A DNA stretch of 64,000 nt from Hippasteria phrygiana (lineage: Eukaryota; Echinodermata; Asteroidea; Valvatida; Goniasteridae). The number at the start of each line of letters is the position of its first letter. Within the stretch, counting starts at the first letter, position 1. The position numbers were made by a program, and so were the translations under genes. The stretch spans positions 2,666,001 to 2,730,000 of the forward strand of contig JAZGUH010000185.1 of the NCBI GenBank assembly GCA_037893225.1, read 5' to 3'. The notes beneath the pieces were generated by a model. The model had not been told where the DNA came from and did not search any database. It worked only from the letters and a program-made list of their open reading frames with translations. This document shows positions 12,501 through 27,500 of the stretch, one piece after another.

Positions 12501-15500
12501 GCAAAAATTCGGCGCTCTCAACGAGAACGACTGGCTTTTACTCTCAGGCCAGTCCACCCAACACTATTAAAGTCAACAGTCTTATCAAACACTTTCGCTG
12601 TTCAAAGTACAACTTGGCAAGCAACAGGCACTGAACCCCGATGGATTAATAAAGAACGCAACTGCTGACCGTTTGACAGTGTCATATAAATGAAGACAAA
12701 TGTTAAGTCACTGCGATGTGGCTTCTGTGGCATAAGGTGGGCATAGGTGAGGCAGGTTTTTTTTTTTTTTAGTTGATGCGCTGGCTATGAGTGAATTACT
12801 TCTGCTGCAGAGCAGATTCTCCCAGTTGGTGTGAACGTCGCTTCCTTTTTTTTCAAATCCAAAAATGTTGCAACTTTAACTTGTCGAGCAGGAACTGGTC
12901 CAGATAGTTACGCTGTTCAGAGGGATTTCTCAGGAAACATCTGAATCCGAGTATCTGCTGTGGGCACACCCTTCTACCTAGATAAACAACAGGTACTAGT
13001 GGCAGTTTGTTATCACATCCATCATTCTTACTTGTGAATTGATGGCTAAGAAGGAAGCCTCACTCCAGAAAAGGCTTTGCAAAATGTCACTGATGGGCTG
13101 TTTTGAACAAATGTAATCAACTTCGGGAATCTTTGAGATTTGGTCAGGGCTGGTCCCCGATGCGTACATACTAGAGCGGACTGAAGCATGCATAAACTGG
13201 AGACAATGAATATCACGGATGATGTATCTGGTATTGCACTCGGCATCATCACCACCATCACCTGGACAATCACAACAGCACTGATCCTACTGTTCAACGT
13301 TTTTTGCCTTGCCGTCCTCCCAAAGGTCGACAACATTAATGCACCCACCAAAGTCTTCTTAGCATTCATGACCCTAGGAGACCTGAACTTGGGTGTCTTC
13401 ATCTACCTCCCAACGATCGGAGTCTCGGTTTCTGGCGGGGTGTGGCCGTTTGGAGCCTTCTGCTCTGTTCAAGCATGGATAATACGACAATGCCTTCCTA
13501 TGAACATGATGTCTGTGCTTCTAGTCACGACAGACCGCTACGTTGCAATTATTTATCCTTTAAAGTATGGGGCGTGGGTGACGGCCGCACGAGCAAAAAT
13601 CATCACATGCTGCACGGCACTAATTACGCACATGTACGCGCTGTACTTTTTCCTGTCAGATGGGGAGCTTGTCGTGTTTAACGAAACCCTCCAGATCTGC
13701 GTTTTTGGCGAGGAGAACTCCACCACGTACACGGTGACTTTCACCATTGGCCTGGTTTGGTTTCTCACCCACCTTGCCATGTACGTCAAGATTTTGAAAG
13801 TAGCAAGGTGGCACGCGGTGCGCATTGTGGCGCAGCGTAACCCTGCCTGGGTCCAAGAAGCATCCAAGCCCAACAGGCGATCCTTCATGACGATCGGCAT
13901 TATCAATGCGATACTATTTGTCGGCTGGGGCCCCTTCAGCATCATCTGTATGGCAAGTTCGACCGGAAATGAAGTACCCGCTTTGCTTGTTACCATTACC
14001 AGGGTTTTGTTGGCAACTGTGAGCTGGGTGAATGTCATCGTTTATTACGCCAGAAACAAGGAATTCAGGAAGGCAGTGCATGACATACTGGACCGGATGA
14101 AGATACGGTGTTGGTGTGACAGAAGATTGTTCTGAACCATATTTACACGTTTGCTTCAATTGTATTATTAACCCTAACCCCCTAGGTATTTTTTACTAAG
14201 AAATGTCCTCAACCTGTCAAAATCCAACACTTTGAGGTATGGCACATTCTTTTGGACTTAGACAAATTGGGGCATCATAGCCCCATGTAAAGTAATGTTG
14301 CCAAGGCCCTGCAGTACTGAACCCATCAAAACTTGACAAAATCTGCTGTTGCAGTTTGTAAGGCTTGGTGTAGATGGGGTTAATTATTAAAACAGAAAAA
14401 CAAAACAAAACATGTTTTACAATATAAAACTCTTGCTTGTGTGAATATTGTCTTGAACCTATCTCCAACTGCAAGTTTTTCATCTGGAAAAGATTTAGAG
14501 CAGTGGCATATCCAACCTGGGGGGGGGGGGGGGGGGGGGGGGGCGGATACATCACTGAACTACAGTAGCAATTGTGGTTCATAATACCACAGTCCTGCAA
14601 ACAGAAATTCCGAAATCATCCCAAAGCAGCTAAGCAAATCCAAATACATGCATGAGGAAGGACTTTTGAAATAGGATTTACTGACAAGCAGAGAATTTAC
14701 AATGGAAAAATTGCAAGCAACAGATAGTGGCCCCCAAGAGCGAATGAAAGAACAAATCTATGAACTTTTGACCACAACCGGAGATTTGTTTTTGGAAACA
14801 CTACACAGTTGATACAACTCCCTCCATACCCCTTCCCACTTTAGAAACTGACCAAAACAAAAAAGAGGGACACGGTTTGCCTTTTAGAAAAATTGTAATT
14901 GAAAATAGGGTTGGTGGGTAGGTACATTTTTTTGGCACTTTTTTGTGCTGAGCATATGTAGGTGTCTACGTGTAGTCAAGGTTTAAACGTAGTATTTACA
15001 GCATTTATGAGTTTGTTTGTTTGTATTTTTTAACTTCTTTTTCTGAAATTGTTTTTTAGGGTCGGGGCCATTAAAATAGTGTAGGGTAGGGTAACCAGAA
15101 GCACAATTTCTTTTTCGCCTTACTGTTAATTTCAAGCATCTCTAGCAGTTAAATCTTTCGAATACATTGCAAAATGTTTTTTTATATTTTTTTTATGTTA
15201 ATGCCGGGGTCTTTGTAGCACTGTGTACTAAAACAATTCTACATTTTCTTGGAGAAGGTTGCACGTTTTAGCTGATTTCCAAACTAAAATAGAAGTAGCA
15301 ATAAAGGGCTATAAGGTTGTGCATTACGAGCAAAGATGGAACAGCTGATGCATGTATAGGGGGGTCATGCCAGTTTGGTTAGTTTAACCTACAATCTTAA
15401 ATAAAAATATCAAGAATGAAGAATGTGACATATTAATCACTGGGATTTTTACCATCATCTCGGTAAAATTTGACAAGAAAGTACTTTGGATTTATTTCGT

Positions 15501-18500
15501 GTGCATTTCATGTCGAATTAACAATTGTTGACTGCTGTGATGTGGGATATGACCCTCGGGTGTTAAAAACGTCATATCCCACATCACAGCAGTCAACAAT
15601 TGTTTTGTTATATCGCCAAACCCAGTTTTTACCACGGTTACCACGGCGGCGTGAAACGCGCTGTGGTCTACTGCTGCTTATGTTGGTGGGTGGGTAGGTG
15701 GGTGGGTAGGTAGGTAGGTGGGTGGGTGGGTTGGTTAACGTTGGTTGGTGGGTGATGGACAGTTTACTCGGGTGTATATGTTTTCATGCCACGCGTGTAT
15801 CATGGCTTTGCAAGCGAGTTGGGAATAGCTTGTTTTGGTAACACTGATCTGCATATTGATCACGCCCAATTGCACTGCAAAATTCGCCGTTGTACGGTTC
15901 CTGGACCGAGTGAAGTTTTAATGCGTAAACCCGCCGTGGGCTGTACAACTTGCCTTGCTCGGTGGAAATTAACTAAAACAAACCACGCGATCAAAACAGC
16001 TGATCGTCTGATGGTCCACTGCTCCCACTATAGTTTACTACCGTCAACAGTGTAGGTGAAAATTGCGTGGGTACCAATGATACAGCTCAAAAGCTAGCTG
16101 GCTGATGTGTAATATCACGCTTGGAGTGTGCCAGTCGTATCTTTTAGACCGGACACGTGATCGTTCTAGGCCAATCAAAATACAGTATCCAAAACGGAAA
16201 TAACAATTACAGTTGATTGATGTTACCTGTGCAAACTTGGCTTCTATAATAATCATAGTCAATATTTAACGTCGGCGCCATTTCTACAGTTCCTACCGAG
16301 TGTTTTCTTTCAACGTGGCAACCTGCCAGCAAGTCCGTCCAAACAAATCAGCCTGAGGTATCCGAGCATTTGGATTTCTAGACACGAGAATGTTCATCTA
16401 ATTTGCAAATATACTTAGGGTTCCTGAGCAACAGTATTAAAAAAGCATCAGAAACAAGATATATTGTGATTGATGTATTTGAAAGCACATGATCCGGGGA
16501 TCTCGGGGGCCATTTCGTGTCGTGATGCGGAGCAATAATTCTTTGTCCAAACAGTTCCTGAAACCACTCTCGTACAATAAAATCAACGATGGGCAGGTGC
16601 CCCATGACCAAGGTATGGCTGTTCCGAAATGGGTGTCTAGAGCTACAGCTACGGCTATGTCACGCGTAGTTGTAATAGACGAACACCTAGACAATAGCCC
16701 TAGACAAGCGATTCAGACGCAGCCTATCATTTGAACGAGGAGATCCGGGTCTATCAAAGGAAATATCCCTTGTTTTAATACGTGCTCTCCTTTTAGTTAT
16801 AATTATCATTAATATCTCGGTTTCGTTTTTTTGTTTTTTTCACCCTGTACAATCGCAGCAAACTCACACCATTCTCGTTTCCTGTGGATTCAATCGGAGT
16901 CGTGTTTGAAATGTTTGTGTCAATGTTTGATGCCTTTGAAGCAACATAACACATATGCTGTCCACGCTTTTCAATAAATTGGATATTTTTGGTAAAAATA
17001 TTGTCAAAATAAACATGTTTTCTGTAATGAAAAAAAGAAAAATTTATATTTTGTACAACTTAAAATCTCCCAAAAATTATTCTCCCAAAAGATCTATCCT
17101 ATGGGAATTGAATTACCGTCGGGCCACCAGTACCGTAACACTTAATTTGTAAAGTAATTATTGGATAACTAAACATGGCCAGATTTTCAAGTGTAAATAA
17201 CTTTTGTATTGCAAGAAAAGTATCAATTTAAAAAAAAATTAAAATAATTATTTTTGGGGTGAAACAGAGTGTCTAAAATCATTCACACAGCCTTTTCTAA
17301 AAGTGCGGTCTGTAAAGGGTTTCCTACCTTTAAGTTACATAAAAGAGAATGAATGATACTTACCTGCGTCTTTGTGGTGAATTCTTCCACATTCCATGGT
17401 TTGTCATTGGGTAGGTCACACAGCATTGTATCTCCTATCTCTTCCAGGAGGGAATCAATCCTGGCCTCACGTATGTCATTCACCTGTCAGGGATAATCAG
17501 CAAACTTAAATAAAGAAAAAAGTTTTAAAGGTAGTGTACACGATTGGTAATCCTCCAACATTTGTTACTGAATTATTACAAAATACCTTACTAGACTATA
17601 AATGTAAGTAGTCTCAATCATCCTGTGAAATGATGGCACCAGGTGTGCTGTCGTTTTCAAGAAAAGTGGAATTTTATATCGTTTTTTAATGATTGTTCGG
17701 CCAAACAATCGCCTACATACCCTGTGCCAACCACAAGACTGGTTTCAATCCAAGCACAACACTCATGCTCCATCATCGACTAAGCTCAGGAAACCATTGG
17801 AGTACTACTCCTGCACTCAAGCCCTTTATTGTGTGATTTTCATATGACAGTGTTATGAAAAATATTCAATGAGATTTCGTTTTTGGAGTTGTGGGACAAA
17901 AACGTAGGAAAAAGTAGGAAAAAATTTGAATTTCAAGAAAAAAGTAGGAAAAAGTAGAAATACTTGAAAGCCTGGTAACATGTACCAGTGTTGACTGGAG
18001 TGAATTTTACAGGTTGTACTTAGCAGAATCTTTCAACTGCGCATGTGCACAATAACAATTTATCCCGAATGACCTGCGTGACCTAACTCGCGCGTGTGCA
18101 CGCAAAAGGTGGTCGCACAACGCGCACGTGTTAAATTCAATCAGAATGGGCGTTCGTGACATTACGTCAGCAATTTTATCCCGAATAACCTTTGACCTTT
18201 GAGATCCCGAACTGGCTTATTACACCCTTTTCCATTTTATTATTTTTTTTTCTCACTAGAGCCTTTTGAGTTCAACCAGGGGAAAATGTACTCCTAAATG
18301 TGTCGACTTGAAATCAACTTAAGTCTAAAACTGAAGAAAAAAAATTATTTAACTTAAGCCAAACTCCAGCATTCTTTTTACTTGGTCTTAAACACCAAAA
18401 CATCCACAGATGAGTCACTTGAAAACTACCTTCAATTCCTGTTTTCTTAAAACTGACTTGGACACAGTATTTGCAGGGTGCCAATACTATCTCTATACAG

Positions 18501-21500
18501 GGCTTGAAATGAACGACGGCCACGACGGCCAGTGCCGTCGTTGCCTTCTTACTGGCCGAGGTGCCCCACACAAAATCTCCGTCTTCACGGCCAGTTTTGC
18601 CTTGCCCCAAATTTACCTTGGCCGCCGTGCCCTTTTTGCAAAAACACAGCCACTAAAATCCTTCATATTTCTATTTTCGATGTCATGCCAGCCCTTCATA
18701 AAATCTCGCTGCAAAACACGTTGGCGATCGATCGTACAGAATCACATGCACACAAACTGAATCTTGTCCAGTTTCGGAGTATGCCGATACTTCAAGCATC
18801 AACACCCCCACCGCAAGATTAAATGTGTGTATTCGTACGTACACACAAATCAGCAGGAGTATGTACATGTACGGCAACATTTACGTGCAGTCAACTGACT
18901 TTCCTTTTCTCAGTACTTGCACGTGTGCGCCTCACAATACACATCGATGTTCGTGTACGAGGAAACGCGCTCTTGTAGGCGGCGCTATGAAGCACGCATT
19001 CGGCGCGCTACATAGTAACTTCATGAACTTTGGTCACAACCCGCGGTGTTCCGATTGTCAAAAGTTTCGATGAATAATTAGGCCCAAAAATTCGATAGAG
19101 AAAGAAGATTTCTGCACGTTAATTCACAGAACTTGATCTATTTTGTCTGTGTATGCAATTTCCGTGTTCATGAATTTATTTCGAGGTTGTACCGCTTGTA
19201 CACCGCAGCGTGTTTCCCCGACATTTCCTGCCGCAACACGAGGTTTATTACCCGACGTACAAAGTGCATCACGCACGCTTAATAAAATACCACCGTACGA
19301 TAAACCATGGAGAAAATAATTTCTCCATGGATAAACGGACAGTGTTGGCCGGTGTCCCATCGTGGTTAGCGTTATGGTTAGCGTTATGCATAGTGATGTG
19401 TACGACCTAAATTCTCCATGATTTTTAAGAATTATCAACATTAATTAAGGCAAGTTTTGATAATATTTTTTGGCAACGGAAATAGTTTAGGCTGAAATTC
19501 ACATATAATTGAATACCATGTGATCGGAAGCAGTATGTTTTTGGCCTCATAGTCATAGTCTTACTCTTACTCTTAGTTAAATACGTTTTGAACGAAAAAA
19601 ACAACAGTGCCGCGCCCTCCGTGCCCTTTCTGCAGATATAATTTGGCCTTGGTGCCCTACTTACTGGCCTTGGTGCCCTCCATAATTTTGCTTTATTCAA
19701 GGCCAAAGTGGCCTTGCCCTAAAAATTACCAAATTCAAGGCCTGTCTATAGACCAAGTAAGTTTTTCAATAATAGAGAGGTTTCGTAAGAAACGACTACA
19801 TTTAGTTCCCGTGACCTCATCAGTTTTTGCGCTTGTTTGACGTTTTCCTTACTCATCCTAAACATAATCACCTTGTTTACACGGATAGCGTTTGCAATAC
19901 ATGTAAGTAACAAATTGATAAAACCAACGAACATTGTTTTACCAATTTTCGCTGCGTGCCGTTTAGAGCTAGTCGTCGGCTTATGCACTAACCGTGCGCT
20001 AACGAAACCTCTCTGGGTTATTGTTTGGATGGCCGCAGATGGGTTCCACTGTATTGAATGTGATCCTACCTCCTTGATGATCTGGCTGAGATCCCCTAGT
20101 GCTGACCGAATACTCTGGAAGTAATTCTGTAGATTGAGGGACGTCCAGCTCAGCATGGTCAGTCCCGGCATGATGGCTAGGTCCACCTTCCTAGTATGAG
20201 AGGTCATCAATGGCTGGAAGATGCCCGGGATCTGGGCTCGGACTCCTGCATTCTCATCAAGCAATAGCTAAACAAGCACAAACAAATATATCAGGTGGAG
20301 ACTGGGTTCCCTGTTGGTTCCCCTTGAAGCAGAACTTGAATTTCCTAGAAATATCCTCTAGACGTTCGGGCTGGTAGTACAAGTGATCCATCCCGACCCT
20401 ATATATTCATACTGTGAAGAGATCAGATTATCTTGTCTTGTTTCAGTGTGAGGGGCTGGTTCTTCCACACTTTCCTCTGCAGCCCACACCTCGAGTGGCC
20501 TTTGGCCTTGTGATGGGCGATTTGCATTTAAAATAAAATTCCCAGGGGAGGCAGGGGAGGTGGAAGGAAATTTTGACTGATTTTGACCTTTTAAATAGTA
20601 GGAGGGTTTTAAAGATGAAATGAATTATGTTCAAAGTTGCACTAATGCGATTCTATCACATTTGTAATGTCAAAGTGGCATATTATCACCTTGATGGTGT
20701 TGTAGTTATCTTTGAGTTGTTCCTGGCCCAGGCATATGACGTGAGCAGCCTCAGGTATCTCCAGATCGTGTTTGCGCATGCACTCCGACTCCCGGATCAC
20801 CTGGTACAGCAGGGGGTCAAAGTTCACCAGGAGTTCCTTGGTTTCGGGATGGCGGATCAGCAAGGTTGCTTGCAGACCTAATGAGAGACAAACAAGGTAA
20901 TTTGTGATAAGATTCCCTGTGGTTCGCGCTGGTACGTACCTTTCAACTACAGCAAACATAAACGTAATTGTTCATACTTTCGCTAGAAAAAGCAAATTTT
21001 GGGAGGCTATTAAAAAGGCTTCAATTTCAAGGAACTGTGAAGCTGAAAATAATTGCTTAGCAAATTAAAGGACTAAACAAACATCATTAAATTGAGAACC
21101 AACTAAAAGCAGAGCCAATCACTGAATCACATGGCATTTTGGCTGGTATGCTGCTTTTGCTAAGCAGATATGTGCTGTTCTAAGCAAAATTGTGTGTTAT
21201 AGTAATTCCATGAAACACTGGCCTGTTTTTGTCTAATACTTTAAGATACAAATTATATGTATTTTTCGGGCATATTTACCATAACTATTAGGCAAGGCTT
21301 GGCAAGACTTTTTTGTTATGTTTAATTTAATTTCTGATGTCTGGGTCTATTTGTTAATTTCATGCACATCATTCAGGTTTTGGCAATTTCTTAATGAAAT
21401 TGACAACAATGATTTTGAATGGCAATCCTAGCACAGCTTTATAATGCAAAAGTGTTTAATTTTGTTTAGGATGTGCTCTAATTATTGGTGCACTTTAATT

Positions 21501-24500
21501 TGTTTTAACCCATTCTGGCCGGCTGTTATTGATGGGGTGCTGGTATGCCATACGGGCTTGTGCAGCCAAGTGTAATGCACACAATAGGCAAACAATGGAT
21601 TGAATATGCACAGGAATGCGCATACAGATGACAACCGGCCATGGTGGTCTTTTTCAAACAGTGGCTTTGGCCGTCGTCATTGGGTTAATGCTAATATCAT
21701 GTTAATATTATGATAATGTGACTTTTTTGTTTAGACGTTTTATTCCCTTTGTAATTTTTCCTGCAACCAATGGGAGATTGGTGTATTTGTTTTACAATGA
21801 ATGGGCAACCCAGGTCACAAAAATAAACAAATTATAATTACAAAAATTACCTGTCTTGACGGCATCTACCTGTTTCATCCAGGCCCTGTGGTACAAGATC
21901 TCAAACTCAATCAGCACGGCCGCTGTGCGGTTGTAGTTGCGAATCACCTTACGGGCTTCCGGAGTCTTCAATATACTGCTGATTTCCTACCCAAGAGATC
22001 GTGAAAAATAGAGGTTGAACAAAGATCGAGATTCAATAACAGCTACCTAACTCACAGGAATGTATGAATGCATACACTAGAATTTTAACAGCAACAAATA
22101 GCGGTAAATGATTTAAACAGTCTAGTAATAAACCTTAGTACAAATGATATTGTGAAGCCATCAGTCAGGGAAAGAATAGCTTGCTGGTCATATGCAATCA
22201 TGACAAATTAGGTCAATTTCTGGTTTTTGTTTTTTGCGACAAACACCGACGTTTTTCAAACTCGCAAGGAAACAGCAATGCTTTCCATAAGGCCCATAAT
22301 ACAAAATTCAAAAAATCCCGAAAGGCAGACATTACCCTGAATTCCCAACAAAAATGTTATCGCTTTGGTTGGTCACCGAACCTATATTTAAGGTCTGAAG
22401 GTAAACATTCTACATTATGTAATATTTATCGAGAAATGTGGACAAAAATCTGAAGCATTGACATTGAGCTGCACACAGTGCAGCCCGTGTACACTGCCAA
22501 AGTGCTATAGACGAAGGGCACCACAGACTTTAAATTCTTAAATTTTCCAACAGTCACATTTTTCCGAACCAAACTGACGTCCCGGAAATGATTTCCGTCA
22601 ATGATTTTCAGACAAACGGTGCATTTTCAAGGGATGGTCGCGTGGATTATTACACTCCTCTTTTAACGATCTTTCCAAACATAGCAATTTCAGGACGGAC
22701 GCCTTTTGTAGCCCAATAGACCTTTATCATGCTGTCACCATCTTTGTCTTGTTCCCTGTATGCATTAGTAATTATGAATAGTGATTCCAATTATTGAATG
22801 AAGGTGCCAGACTATTTTTCCTTCCAGCCTCGGTTTGGTTACATTGATTTTAATAGGAGAAAAACAAGATGGCTGTACCATGATAAAGGTCTGTTGGGTG
22901 CCTCCAAGACATTGTGGCCCTTTTAAAATAACCATCATAATGGTCGGAAAACCATGACTTTTATGGTAATCTTTCTGCCTGCCTGTCAAACATTGTATAC
23001 ACAACATGGCACCTTTTGTACTTTGGGCTATTGAGAACAAGCCAGTTCAGTATTTCAACTGCGCATGTGCACAATGATATTTTATCCCGAATGACAACGC
23101 GCACGTGTTAAATTAAATCGGAATGGGCGTTCGCGTAATATGGCGTGACCCGACGAAATTTTATCCCGAATAACCTTTGACCTTCTAAATACCGAAATGG
23201 CTTATCGTAAAGGGATTAAAGCTGTGTCTGCCACCTGCAATCTGTTGGACTTTCTTTCAAACAGACGGACAACTCTGATACCTTGAATGTTTCCATGGGT
23301 TCCTGAATGCGTCTAAAGAGCTGCCTAGCCCAGGAGATCTTGCCAGCGACTGGAGGCATATCCCTTGGGATGGGTGGGTCATCCTTGTGAAGCATGTACA
23401 ACTGTTTAAACAATAATACAATATGCATATAGATATCCCTCGTACTTTTTTATTGAAATCATCCAATACAAGGCTAAAAGCCATTGTAGCTAAAGGGTTT
23501 ACTATTAGAGGTGCTGGAGCTGAGGACTTTTTGAATTGCCAACCCACACAAGTGTGTAAACACCTTCAATCGGGGACCTCCTATTATCCTCCTATTGTTG
23601 ATACTTTAACTTTTTGGCAAGGGCCCCCATTGGTTTTGTACACGATTTTCAACGGAGGAAACTTTCTCAACCAGGACGCTATTGAACTCTACTGTTAAAA
23701 GCCCTTATTGAATGCAAAAACAAACCCTTCCACCCTTACGGTTTTCCTGGGCACAGATAGAGGATAGTTCTGTAACAGATTCCACAGAGAGTATCCCAAT
23801 TTTCGGACCTATAGACCCAGGCGGGGTAACTTCCACCATCAGTGAGACCAACTCACCACCCACTTTAGAGCAGCCAAAATTTCAAAATGCCAATTACTGC
23901 GTCACTGTTTTGGTGTGTATTTTATTCTAGTACCAACCTTTTTGATGCCTTCCAGCTCGGTGCCATAGTGCTGTAATATGGCTGAGTATTTCTCTTCAAT
24001 GTTCAGTTGCGGAATGTTCAGATTATCAAACCTGAAGGATAAAAGAAAACATAATGTAGACAAAGTATTACGAGATATCCTCCGTTGAAAATTTGGATCA
24101 AAGGCCAACATGGGCTATTCTTTACCAGACGGGCATGTCTCAGAGGAACTTTTGTTAACATCTTCATTTATTCAAGGAACTCCAAACAAAAATATCAAAT
24201 AAAAGAATAAAAGGGCAAAGTGCACTGACTGGAAATTTAGTCCAACTGAAGGTGATCAACTAATTATTTGGTTTCTTTTTTAAAGGTTTTTCTGCGAGAA
24301 AAATGCAAATTTTGCTTCCAATAATTGCGAAAAATTTCACAATACTCTTTAATAAGCATAATTCACAAGTACACCGTACACCGTACACCGTTATCATAGA
24401 TGATTGGACAATATTTCACAAGCTATGCTCACATCATACTCCTGCCATAGGTTAATTACTGCAAATTCAGCAGATGAAACCCCACAGAATCCATTCTTGT

Positions 24501-27500
24501 ATGGAGATTTTTGTCCTTCAGTTTCGCACCAGCAAAGCAACGTTAAACACATCCATTAAGACCTGTCCCTTGATGTACTGGCCAATTATACAGCCGCGAC
24601 TAGGAGTTAGAAATCTGACCAAAGTCCACCATTCATACATGTGGAGGGCACAACTGTGATTAGTCGATATGTCATGAAGTGGGGCTAACGTATCACTCTT
24701 TCTATTTACCTCTTGACAAGGACCAAGGCTTGGCTTGTAGAAGTCATCCTTCCAAAGCTGTTATCCACAAACACTTGCAGGGCACACTGGATCAAACAGA
24801 GACTCAATGAATTTTCAAAGTGAACAAAGAAACTGGCAGGAGCGGGATTCCAACCTGCTACCTCCGGGTTACTGTACCGGCGCTCTACCAACTGAGCTAT
24901 CTTGCCCTATGTTGGCGATCTCCCAAATTGTCAGTATCTTTGTTCGGGTGGGCGCTATAGTCAGAAATCATAAACCCAGAATGCCGTAAAAAGCCAGGGA
25001 TCACACCCAATTTTACGATACAACCTGGGAAGCGACATTATGGGGATCACTCAATGAGGATACAACTTTTTAACTTATAATTCGTCAAACAATCCACAAG
25101 GGAAACTGACTAGGTAAATTTAAATACAATGATAATCAGAATTAGGTTCAACAATCCAATAATAACCCGAACACCGCAAAGCATCCGGTCACACTAAGGA
25201 AGGGAATGGTGTCTGTTAATTGGACTTGTCTCTAAAGCACATCCATTTTTTTTTAAGGTTGTTGTACTTTGATCTCATCCAAAGTACAATGCTGTGCGCA
25301 AAAAGCTGTGGTAAATGTGGACTGACTTAGTGCTGGAATTTGTAATTTTATGAATTAGGTTCGACTGGATGGACAGGGAGATTGGGGTGATGTGATTTCG
25401 ACAATGGGCATCCAAAATCACATCTTACTCTATTCAAAATGCAAAGCCTGTGTAAACTATTAATTGTCCCAAATTGACAAAGCGTACATTGTGACCTCTG
25501 GATTTATAAGCTTAAACTTCATTGGGATTCCGGGATCTGGATGTGATTTTAGAACCTCACTGTTAACCCCTTGAGTATGGGTGTTATAATGGGGTGCCGG
25601 GGTGCCATGCTGGCTTGTGCAGCTATTAAGCGAAACGGACACTAGAGGCTTGTGCAGCCAAGCGTAACATACACAATAGTCCAACGTGGAAGTACCATGG
25701 CCTATAGTGGTATGCGGGTAATTCTACAAGTTGTGGGTTCAAGCCCAGTCCTGGGGTAAAGCACTTCTACGCTTAATATAGGTAGAGGCATTATTAATGC
25801 CTTGCAGTGGACTAGTTACCCATCCCGACCCTATTTATACTGTGAAGAGATCAGATTATCTTGTCTTGTTTCGGTGTGAGGGGCTGGTTCTTCTACACTT
25901 TCCTCTGAAGCCCACACCTCGAGTGGCCTTTGGGCACTGTGATGGACGATTTGCATAAAATTTAGAAAATGGATTGAAAATGCAGAGAATGCGTGTATAG
26001 ACGTTATCCGGCCAGGTGGTAGTTTTCTACAGACGTCTATAGACGTCTTCTGGACGCAAGAGGTTAAAATCACATCCGCAAAATAATCATCCTATTCTTT
26101 TTAAACAAGCAATCGCATCCAAGAGTTTCAGAGTAATAGAAATATGAAGTGGACTTCAGTCTGGTTGAGGGTAAGTGGATCCTTTTTACTGATCTGTTCT
26201 TTATCCCAAGGGCAAATTAACTGACCTGCAAGTCGTAGACATTGGTCTTGAAATCCTCAAAGTCGTTGTCAAAGTCAACCTTGCGATGGTCCAGTATGTC
26301 GTACGGCTTCTTCTTGATTCCAGAGTAGATGTTCAGGAACTTGTTTGCCATGGGCTCGATGCCTTCAATACGAGACGTCGTCAGCACGGTGTAGGTATCA
26401 ATAGTGCCTAGCATTTCAATGATCTGCGGAAGTAAAAGAACATCATTTAAAAGGACAGGCAGCATCCTTAAATCCAAGAAAATAACATCTGTTTACTGTT
26501 TTATTAACCCCTTGGCTGCCAGAACCGCCGCGACACCCCGACGTCTCCCGTAAAATACCTCGCCCAAGAGGGTTAAAACTTTTTCAAGTTTTCTGGCTGT
26601 GCAACAGGTTCGTAATTTGTTACAATCATTGAGAAAAAGATAATATTTTGGCCCTAATTGGCCCATAAATTGATGCATTTCTGCTTATAAAGCCTCCATC
26701 GGAGTCTTCATTGTTGTTTGGGTTAATATTAACAAAAACTTGTATACATTTTACAGCCAATCATAATATTGAGCTTTTGAATTCACCTTGTCAATCCTCT
26801 TGCAGAAGGCATCAAACTTGCCAAAGATGTACATCTCGGAGAAGTCGAAGGGTCTGGCACCCGCGATCTCCTCAATCTTCTTCTTGGTTTTGTGGAAGCC
26901 CTTCTGGTACTCCTTGTACAGTCTGGAGGCAGCGTGAAGCTTGCTGAGTAATTCTTCATAGGGCTGGTCCCATATACGGCACATACCATCATTGGTGATG
27001 TAGTTCTTACACGCCGTTACCATTTGGTTAGTCACCTATGTGTAAACATGGATTAATTGAGGTGCTCATCAGGTGGAACTTTCCTCACCTTAAACCTCTA
27101 ATGACCCTGGTTCGAAACCTGCCAGGGACACTATATGGGTTTGTTTGTTGGCCCTAATTGATCGGGCGGGTTTTCTGCCTGAGAAATCATATGGGATTTT
27201 CCTCCAACACCTAATGCTGCCACTTGCTTTTTTGTTTTCTCTTAACGGGTTCTTGGCTAGTACTGTGATTAAGTTCGCGTTTCTAAGAATCTTTTATTCT
27301 AATCCTGAATAAATAAATAAATTACAACTGCCATGTTCACTTTGATTTTTGTTCCAAAACAATAGAAATGTTATGACCCGATACAGACGACTGGTTATGG
27401 CAACTGGAAAATACAGTACAGGCGAAAAAGCCTTTCCATGAATCATAACTAACACTAGTAAATTTTCTACTGAGCTTTCTTTGATGGAGCTCTTGTAGAC

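Noticed and set aside
13553..14038. 161-codon minus-strand frame over the GPCR
   Set aside because: Antisense shadow of the receptor gene, with no family pattern.
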